Below, piece after piece: positions 1-5,120 of a stretch of 5,120 bases of DNA. The position numbers were made by a program, and so were the translations under genes. This stretch comes from JBCCGI01 sp039029355 (GTDB taxonomy: Bacteria > Planctomycetota > UBA1135 > GCA-002686595). The stretch is taken from the NCBI GenBank assembly GCA_039029355.1, contig JBCCGI010000179.1, positions 1 through 5,120 on the forward strand. Direction: 5' to 3'. How positions within the stretch are numbered: the stretch's first letter is position 1; each line of letters starts with the position of its first letter. The notes beneath the pieces were generated by a model, which worked only from the letters and a program-made list of their open reading frames with translations, made no database searches and was not told where the DNA came from.

Positions 1-1
1 G

Positions 2-502
2 CGGCGCGCGCACGTGCTCGCCGCCCGGGCGCTCGATGCGCTCGGCCGGCGCGCCGAGGCGGCGCGGCGCTGGACCGCCGCGCTGGACGCGCCGGGACCG
101 CCCGCCCCGGACCTCTACGTCGCGCGCTCGCGCTCGGTGCTCGCGCGCGGGCCCGAGCACGCCGCGTCGGCGCTGGCGGGGCTCGACCAGGGCATCGCGA
201 AGCTCGGACAGCTGCCGCAGCTGCAGCTGCCGGCGGTCGAGGCCGAGCTCGTCCGCGGAGACACCGACGCCGCCCTGGCGCGCCTCGCGGCGCTCGCCGC
301 CGCGTCGAAGCGCAAGGAGGCCTGGCACCTGCGCCGGGCCGAAATTCTGCTCGCCGCCGGCCGGCGCGCCGAGGCGTGCACAGCGTTGCACGAGGCGCGC
401 GAGGCGCTGGCGCGGCTCTCCGCCAAGCGCCGCAGCACGGCGGCCATGGTCGAGCTTGCGGCGCGCGTCGACGAGCTGCTGCAACGAGTTGAGGCGCGGT
501 GA
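2..502 (+). CDS. TPR-like helical repeat protein, 3' end only
   Basis: The reading frame is open from the left edge, so the true start lies outside the window; 166 C-terminal residues are visible and end at TGA (500-502). A GTG at 14 is in frame but is probably internal. The sequence is Ala/Arg/Leu/Glu-rich and almost entirely helix-forming. It contains helix-turn-helix units resembling tetratricopeptide repeats, for example ALDALGRRAEAARRW near its visible start and AEILLAAGRRAEACTALHEA about 50 residues before the end, each with the small-residue and G-R-x-x-E-A spacing typical of TPR helix pairs. The last segment (ARVDELLQRVEAR) looks like a capping helix. No catalytic motif, signal peptide or membrane segment is visible in this part. 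TPR arrays usually serve as protein-protein scaffolds. The stop codon overlaps an in-frame GTG of the downstream phosphatase gene (GTGA), which suggests co-transcription. The function is unknown, and the missing N-terminus could carry an enzymatic or signalling domain. Confidence 0.72.
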   Translation, partial: RRAHVLAARALDALGRRAEAARRWTAALDAPGPPAPDLYVARSRSVLARGPEHAASALAGLDQGIAKLGQLPQLQLPAVEAELVRGDTDAALARLAALAAASKRKEAWHLRRAEILLAAGRRAEACTALHEAREALARLSAKRRSTAAMVELAARVDELLQRVEAR

Positions 503-540
503 GCTGGCCGCGCCGCCTTCCCCCGTTTTCCCGACTGCCC

Positions 541-547
541 GAGAGGA
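541..547 (+). promoter_or_regulatory. Ribosome binding site for the phosphatase gene
   Basis: The purine run GAGAGGA contains a GAGG core at 543-546, six bases before the ATG at 553, which is good Shine-Dalgarno spacing. It supports the ATG over the GTG at 499: starting at 499 would add 18 residues rich in Pro and Arg ahead of what otherwise reads as a normal signal peptide. Confidence 0.6.
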
Positions 548-552
548 TCCCC

Positions 553-2772
553 ATGCGCCTCCCCCGCATCGCGACCGCCCTCGTCCGAATCTCCGCCCGG
601 CTCACCCCGCTCCTTGCCGCCGCTCCGGCCTGGGCCGGTGGCGACCTGGCCGTAGCGCGCGGCGCCGTGTGGCGCTACCTCGACGACGGCAGCGACCAAG
701 GCACCGCGTGGCACGCCCCCGGCTTCGACGACTCGGGTTGGGCGAGCGGCCCGGCGCAGCTCGGGTACGGCGACGGAGACGAGGGCACCGAGGTCTCCTT
801 CGGCCCCGATCCCGACAACAAGTACACGACCACGTACTACCGCCACGAGTTCGACGTGGTCGACCCGAGCGCCTACGCCTTCGGGCTCCTGCGTCTCGCC
901 CACGACGACGGCGCGATCGCCTACCTGAACGGCGTCGAGCTGCAGCGCAGCAACATGCCGTTCGGGACGGTGACCTACACGACCCTGGCCTCGTCGACCG
1001 TCGCCGGCGCGGGCGAGAGCGCGTTCCGGCCCTTCGACTTCGACCCCGGGCTGCTGACGGCGGGCACGAACACGCTCGCGGTCGAGGTCCACCAGCGTTC
1101 GCTGACGAGCTCGGACACCAGCTTCGACCTCGAGTTGGAGCTCTCCGACGTGCCGATCCTGAAGCGCGGCCCGTACCTCCAGCACGTGCTGCAGACCGAG
1201 GCACAGGTGCGCTGGCAAACCGGCACGGCGAGCAACCTCCTGCTGCGCTGGGGCCTGGCGCCCGACGCGCTCGACCAGAGCTACTCGCTGCCCTTCGCGA
1301 CGATCGACCACGTCGGGTTCATCTCCGGGCTGCAGCCGTCGACGAAGTACTACTACTCGATCGGCAGCAGCACCGACGTGCTGGCCGGCGGGGACGACGA
1401 GCACTTCTTCGTCACGCCCCCCGCCGCCGGCGACGACACGCCGCTGCGGGCGTGGGTGCTGGGCGACACCGGCACTGCGGCGCCGATGGCTCGTCAGGTG
1501 CGCGACGCGTACCTCGCGCTCCCCGAGTCGGACGAGACCGACATGATCCTGCTGCTCGGCGACAACGCGTACGACGAGGGCACCGACATCGAGTACCAGG
1601 GCGGCATCTTCGACACGTACGGCGAGATCGTGCGGCGGACGGTGATGTGGCCGACGCGCGGCAACCACGACGAGAGCGCGAGCACCTACTTCGGCATCTT
1701 CTCGGTGCCGACCACGGGGCAAGGTGGCGGCGTGCCGTCGGGCACCGAGCTCTACTACTCCTTCGATGCCGGCAACGTGCACTTCATCTCGCTGGACTCG
1801 GAGAGCTCGTCCAAGGTCGTCGGCGGGCCGATGTACAACTGGCTCGAGTCCGACCTGCTCGCGACCGACCAGGACTGGATCGTCGCCTTCTGGCACCACC
1901 CGCCCTATTCCAAGGGCTCGCACGACTCCGATGACGAGTCGGACCTGGTGGACATGCGCACCAACTTCGTGCCGCTGCTCGAGGCGCACGGCGTCGACCT
2001 CGTGCTGTCGGGGCACAGCCACTCGTACGAGCGCTCCTATCTCATCGACGGACACCACGGCGTGGAGAGCACCTTCTCGCCGGCGCTGCACCAGGTCGAC
2101 GGCGGCGACGGGCGCCCGGTCGAGGACGGCGGCGACGGCGCGTACGTCAAGGTGATGGCGCCGAACCAGGGCGCGGTGTACTGCGTCGCGGGCAGCTCGG
2201 GCAAGCTGTCGTCGACGGACGACGTAACGCTCGACCACAGCGCGATGTTCCTCTCCGAGCTGCTGCCGGGCTCGGTGATCCTCGAGTTCGAGGGCCCACA
2301 GCTCGACGTCCGCTTTCTCGATTGGGACGGCGTCGTCATCGACTGGTTCACGATGCTGAGCTTCCCCGACGAGGGGCTCACCGCCGGCTCGGTCGCGATG
2401 TCGGCCACCGCCGGCGGCACCCAGGGCTTCGCGCTCGATGCCGGCGCTTCGCACGGCGGCGAGGCCTACTGGATGTTCGGGAGCCTGTCGGGCACGAGCC
2501 CCGGACTGCCGATCGGCGGCGTGCTGCTGCCGCTGAACTTCGACGCGTACCTCGCGCTGACCGTGAACAACCCGACGCTCGGGTTCTTCTCGGGGTTCTT
2601 CAGCACGCTGGCGCCCGACGGGACCTCGTCGGCCGCGTTGACGCTGCCCGCGGGTCTGGTGGGCTCGCTGGTGGGCCTCACCGCGCACCATGCCTTCGTG
2701 GCGTTCGACAACCTGCTGGCGGGCTCGGCTTCGTTCGCGTCGAACCCGGTGAAGCTGACCTTCCTCCCCTAG
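553..2772 (+). CDS. Secreted purple acid phosphatase-like metallophosphoesterase
   Basis: Probable exported binuclear-metal phosphoesterase of 739 residues. The ATG was chosen for its GAGAGGA site and because it begins a signal peptide (Arg-rich start, hydrophobic core, likely cleavage after AWA at 26-28). Domains in order: a beta-sandwich, galactose-binding-like module (about 32-199; WRYLDDGSDQGTAW at 40, DDGAIAYLNG at 118); a fibronectin-like purple acid phosphatase N-terminal domain (about 201-289, ending in YYYSIG); the calcineurin-like catalytic domain (about 298-557); and a C-terminal module (about 608-739). All five metal-binding blocks are present: GDTG (D305), GDNAY (D337, Y340), GNHDE (N371), the His of VAFWHHPPY (H448) and GHSHSYER (H488, H490). 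The Tyr in block two and the YER after block five point to the purple acid phosphatase group rather than to generic phosphodiesterases. That group mostly hydrolyses phosphomonoesters; the substrate here is unknown. It probably acts outside the cytoplasm, and its neighbour is another exported phosphoesterase. Family assignment is firm, the physiological role is not. Confidence 0.93.
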   Translation: MRLPRIATALVRISARLTPLLAAAPAWAGGDLAVARGAVWRYLDDGSDQGTAWHAPGFDDSGWASGPAQLGYGDGDEGTEVSFGPDPDNKYTTTYYRHEFDVVDPSAYAFGLLRLAHDDGAIAYLNGVELQRSNMPFGTVTYTTLASSTVAGAGESAFRPFDFDPGLLTAGTNTLAVEVHQRSLTSSDTSFDLELELSDVPILKRGPYLQHVLQTEAQVRWQTGTASNLLLRWGLAPDALDQSYSLPFATIDHVGFISGLQPSTKYYYSIGSSTDVLAGGDDEHFFVTPPAAGDDTPLRAWVLGDTGTAAPMARQVRDAYLALPESDETDMILLLGDNAYDEGTDIEYQGGIFDTYGEIVRRTVMWPTRGNHDESASTYFGIFSVPTTGQGGGVPSGTELYYSFDAGNVHFISLDSESSSKVVGGPMYNWLESDLLATDQDWIVAFWHHPPYSKGSHDSDDESDLVDMRTNFVPLLEAHGVDLVLSGHSHSYERSYLIDGHHGVESTFSPALHQVDGGDGRPVEDGGDGAYVKVMAPNQGAVYCVAGSSGKLSSTDDVTLDHSAMFLSELLPGSVILEFEGPQLDVRFLDWDGVVIDWFTMLSFPDEGLTAGSVAMSATAGGTQGFALDAGASHGGEAYWMFGSLSGTSPGLPIGGVLLPLNFDAYLALTVNNPTLGFFSGFFSTLAPDGTSSAALTLPAGLVGSLVGLTAHHAFVAFDNLLAGSASFASNPVKLTFLP

Positions 2773-2777
2773 CCGTC

Positions 2778-2781
2778 GAGG
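2778..2781 (+). promoter_or_regulatory. Weak candidate ribosome binding site
   Basis: GAGG lies 12 bases before the ATG at 2794, longer than ideal spacing, and no better purine run exists in the 21-bp gap. The third gene may therefore depend partly on ribosomes that have just finished the phosphatase gene, whose stop is at 2770-2772. Confidence 0.3.
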
Positions 2782-2793
2782 CCCGCCCCTGGC

Positions 2794-5001
2794 ATGCGCG
2801 TTCCCCCTCCTCTCCGCCCGGCGGTCGTTCTTCTGGCCTGCCTGATCCTCGCGCTCCCGACCCGGGGTCAGGTGAGCGCACCGGCACCGCCGGTCGACGT
2901 CCCCGTTCCGGCGGGGGTCGACCTCGGCGGCAGCTTCAGCCTCCGGCTGCTGATCCGCTGCACCGGAGCACCTCCCCAGGACCTCCCGGCGCTGGCCGCC
3001 AACAAGGCCTGGGAATCGGGCGCGGTGCGCGACTACACGACCAACAACGCCTACGGCCTGGGCAGGGAGTCCGGCTCCCTGCCCGGCTTCGCGGTCAGCG
3101 TGCTGCCCGACGGCGCGTGGAGCTGGAACGCGGGCGACGGCAACGCGCGGATCGACCACCGGCCGGAGGCGGCCGACCAGGGCGTCGCGGACGGCCGCTG
3201 GCACGAGGTCGGCTTCGCGATCGACCGCGCGATGGGCGTCGCGCACCTGTTTCACGACGGTCGCAGGGTGGCGCTCCACGACCTGCAGGGCGTGGGGAGC
3301 CTGGCCTCCCCCGCCGGGGCCGTCCGCCTGGGCGGGCCCGACCGGACCGACGGAATCGAGCTCGCCGACCTGAGGATCGAGGCCGGCGTGCTCGCCGAGG
3401 AGGACGTGCGCGCGTCCTTTGTCGCGAGGCTGGGCGAGGAGCGGCGGCCTCCGGCGCGCGAGGCGTGGGACGGGTCGCCGCTGCGCGTGCTCGCCTGGAA
3501 CATCTGGCACGGAGGCCGCCGCAAAGGCGTCGACGAGGGCGTGCAGCGCGTCGTCGAGGTCATCGAACAATCCGGCGCCGACGTCGTGCTCATGCAGGAG
3601 ACCTACGGGAGCGGGCCGCGCATCGCAGGGCGCCTGGGCTTCGACTTCTACCTGCGCTCCAGCAACCTGTCCGTGCTGAGCCGCTTCCCGATCCAGGGCG
3701 TCCACCGGCTCTTCCAGGGCTTCCGCTTCGGTGGCGCGACGATCGAGCTGCGCCCCGGCGTGGAGATCGAGGTCCACTCGCTGTGGATCCACCACCTGCC
3801 CGACGTCGGCGCGGCGCTGGCGGCCGGAGCGGGTGTCGAGGAGCTCCTGGCCGAGGAGGAGAAGACGCGCGGGGCGGAGATGCGCTCGATCCTGGCCGCG
3901 CTGGCCGACGACCGGGACGCCAGGCCCGCGCTCCCCACCCTCGTCGGGGGCGACTTCAACAGCGGCTCACACCTTGACTGGACCGCGGGCGCCGCCGGGC
4001 TCTCGAACCACGGCGGCCTCGTCGTCCCGTGGCCGGTGAGCCTTGCGATGGCGGCGGCGCGCTTCGTGGACACCTTCCGCGCTCGACACGAAGACCCGCT
4101 GGCAACGCCAGGGCACACGTGGTCGCCGGAGTTTCCCGACAGCCATCCCGAGCGCATCGACTACGTCTACGCGAGCGAAGGCGACTGGCGCGTGCTCGAG
4201 TCGCGCGTGCTCAGCGAGCATCCCCGCGGCTGGCCCAGCGACCATGCGGCGGTGCTGTCGGTCCTCTCTCCGCTTGAGCCCGTGCCCGCGCTCAAGGTCA
4301 TGAGCTACAACATCCACTACGCCGTGGGCATGGATGAGCGGCGCGACCTCGAGCGCATCGCGAAGGTCATCGCCGACGAGGAGCCGGATCTAGTCGGGCT
4401 CCAGGAGATCGGCAGCAAGGCGATGGCCGACGAGCTTGCTCGCCTCACCGGCCTGACGTCGACCTTCGGGCCGTCCAAGGGCAGCGACGACGCCTACGGC
4501 GACGCGGTCCTCAGCCGGCACCCGCTGCGCCCGGCGGGCGGCGAGGCTCTGCCGTCGGCGAGCTCGAGTCGCTATCAGGCGATGGCGGTCGACGTCGACC
4601 TGTCGGCGCTGTACGGACCCGGCGTCACGGTGCGGTTCGTCAACACGCACTTCGACTGGACGGACAGCCTCGGCTCGCAGGAGGCGCGCCGCGCCTCGGT
4701 CGACGTGATCGAGCGCGGCCTGTGCAGCGATCTGCCGGAGCTCGCGCTGCTCGCGGGCGACCTGAACGCTCGCCCGGGGAGCCCTCCGCTCCTGGACCTG
4801 GCGGAGGTCGGCTGGCACCTGCCGCGGCTGGGGCAACCGATGGCGACCCACGGCGCGCCGGCGGACGTGCAGATCGACTACGTCCTGGTCCGGCCGCGGG
4901 CGGGTTGGCGGATCCTCGACGTGCGCGCCCTGGATCGGCCGGTCGCGTCCGACCACCTCCCGGTCGTGCTGGAGGCGCGCCCGGTGCTGCGGCGCCGCTA
5001 G
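2794..5001 (+). CDS. Secreted LamG-like protein with two EEP phosphoesterase domains
   Basis: An exported 735-residue protein with two metal-dependent phosphoesterase domains. The ATG directly begins a signal sequence (basic start, hydrophobic run about 10-21; possible cleavage after VSA at 27-29). LLAC at 13-16 could be a lipobox, but the hydrophobic stretch continues past the Cys, so a lipoprotein is less likely. Residues about 35-212 form a LamG/concanavalin-like beta-sandwich (GRWHEVGFAIDR at 134, LFHDGRRVAL at 152), a fold often used for glycan or surface binding. EEP domain one (about 229-491) has N236, QE at 268-269, a His in WIHH (333/334), GGDFN (D387, N389) followed by SGSHLDW, RIDYVY (D456) and SDH (482-484). 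EEP domain two (about 499-729) has SYNIH (N506), QE at 537-538, NTH (617-619), GDLN (D656, N658), IDYV (D695) and SDH (719-721). Both sites look complete, so both are probably active. EEP enzymes cleave phosphoester bonds in nucleic acids, phospholipids, sphingomyelin or inositol phosphates; the sequence does not say which. A length of 735 residues is far above a usual single-domain EEP (about 250-300). Confidence 0.93.
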   Translation: MRVPPPLRPAVVLLACLILALPTRGQVSAPAPPVDVPVPAGVDLGGSFSLRLLIRCTGAPPQDLPALAANKAWESGAVRDYTTNNAYGLGRESGSLPGFAVSVLPDGAWSWNAGDGNARIDHRPEAADQGVADGRWHEVGFAIDRAMGVAHLFHDGRRVALHDLQGVGSLASPAGAVRLGGPDRTDGIELADLRIEAGVLAEEDVRASFVARLGEERRPPAREAWDGSPLRVLAWNIWHGGRRKGVDEGVQRVVEVIEQSGADVVLMQETYGSGPRIAGRLGFDFYLRSSNLSVLSRFPIQGVHRLFQGFRFGGATIELRPGVEIEVHSLWIHHLPDVGAALAAGAGVEELLAEEEKTRGAEMRSILAALADDRDARPALPTLVGGDFNSGSHLDWTAGAAGLSNHGGLVVPWPVSLAMAAARFVDTFRARHEDPLATPGHTWSPEFPDSHPERIDYVYASEGDWRVLESRVLSEHPRGWPSDHAAVLSVLSPLEPVPALKVMSYNIHYAVGMDERRDLERIAKVIADEEPDLVGLQEIGSKAMADELARLTGLTSTFGPSKGSDDAYGDAVLSRHPLRPAGGEALPSASSSRYQAMAVDVDLSALYGPGVTVRFVNTHFDWTDSLGSQEARRASVDVIERGLCSDLPELALLAGDLNARPGSPPLLDLAEVGWHLPRLGQPMATHGAPADVQIDYVLVRPRAGWRILDVRALDRPVASDHLPVVLEARPVLRRR

Positions 5002-5120
5002 ACGCCACCCGCAAACGGAAGCGGCCCCCGCCCCCGGGGGGGCGGAGCGCGGGCCCCGGGGCTGCGCGGGGGGCCCGCCGAGCGCGACGCGAGCGGCCCC
5101 GAGCGCCGCGCGTGCGCCCC
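5002..5120 (+). other. Non-coding GC-rich tail of the window
   Basis: This 119-bp stretch after the last stop codon is almost entirely G and C with strong homopolymer runs. Apart from the hairpins at 5028-5078, I see no start codon with a ribosome binding site, no convincing promoter and no RNA gene. The next gene presumably lies beyond the right edge. Confidence 0.5.
5028..5078 (+). terminator. Tandem GC hairpins after the last gene, possible terminator
   Basis: Two inverted repeats follow the stop codon by 26 bases. The first can form a 7-bp stem (5028-5034 with 5039-5045, loop 5035-5038). The second forms a perfect 9-bp stem of only G and C (5049-5057 with 5070-5078, 12-base loop). Neither is followed by a T-run, so this is not a classical intrinsic terminator. 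It could slow polymerase or protect the mRNA 3' end, or be a by-product of extreme GC content. The position directly after the last gene of the cluster is the main support. Confidence 0.33.

Noticed and set aside
209..233. Short repeat CAGCTGCCG at 209-217 and 225-233
   Set aside because: It encodes QLPQLQLP within the helical protein and is explained by codon bias; there are too few copies to be a meaningful repeat array.
36..1934. A 632-codon + strand frame crossing the first two genes
   Set aside because: It is extremely Arg/Pro-rich, crosses a real gene boundary and overlaps the phosphatase catalytic domain in another frame; it is a composition artefact.
2806..2841. Lipoprotein lipobox (LLAC) in the EEP protein
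   Set aside because: The Cys falls in the middle of the hydrophobic core, not at its end, and a better signal peptidase I site follows at about residue 29. Kept only as an alternative in the gene entry.
115..3795. A 1226-codon open frame on the minus strand, antisense to all three genes
   Set aside because: Long antisense frames are expected in very GC-rich coding DNA because stop codons are rare. The translation is Arg/Val/Ala/His-rich with no recognisable domain, and the + strand frames carry clear enzyme motifs over the same bases.
2322..3977. A 551-codon + strand frame across the phosphatase end and the EEP gene
   Set aside because: It is Arg/Gly-rich, has no motifs and crosses the junction of two well-supported genes.
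4390..5014. Minus-strand open frames over the second EEP domain and the last stop codon
   Set aside because: They lie opposite conserved EEP motifs, have biased composition and show no ribosome site of their own.
1..5120. Possible defence, toxin or mobile system
   Set aside because: No transposase, recombinase, inverted repeat ends, repeat-spacer array or toxin-antitoxin arrangement is visible. The EEP domains could in principle be nucleases, but signal peptides and a phosphatase neighbour fit secreted metabolism better.

Overview
The window is very GC-rich, and all of its coding content sits on the + strand. There are three genes: the 3' end of a helical-repeat (TPR-like) protein (2-502), a secreted multidomain purple-acid-phosphatase-like metallophosphoesterase (553-2772), and a secreted protein that joins a LamG-like domain to two different endonuclease/exonuclease/phosphatase (EEP) domains (2794-5001). 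The final 119 bases hold no convincing gene but contain two GC-only hairpins just after the last stop codon.

The likely source is a high-GC member of the Planctomycetota, possibly an uncultured or marine lineage. This rests on remembered family patterns and not on a search. The beta-sandwich module at the start of the phosphatase and the Gly/Ser/Pro-rich module at its end (with LSGTSPG and LTAHHAF motifs) resemble modules attached to many unrelated secreted proteins in such genomes. No rRNA, tRNA or phylogenetic marker gene is present to confirm this.

The three genes probably form one transcription unit. They share a strand; the gaps are 50 bp (first to second, with the stop codon of the first also overlapping an in-frame GTG) and 21 bp (second to third); and no terminator-like structure appears before about 5028. 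The two complete enzymes both carry export signals and full sets of metal-ligand motifs. One is of the type that usually cleaves phosphomonoesters, the other of the type that usually cleaves phosphodiesters (nucleic acid, phospholipid or inositol phosphate substrates). A simple model is an extracytoplasmic set that strips phosphate from organic phosphorus, with the EEP protein opening diesters and the PAP-like enzyme releasing phosphate. The substrates and this cooperation are inferred.

I found no CRISPR array, mobile element, RNA gene or defence system. The most unusual item is the tandem EEP architecture: both catalytic sites look intact, and the two domains appear to come from different EEP subfamilies, so a fusion is more likely than a recent duplication.
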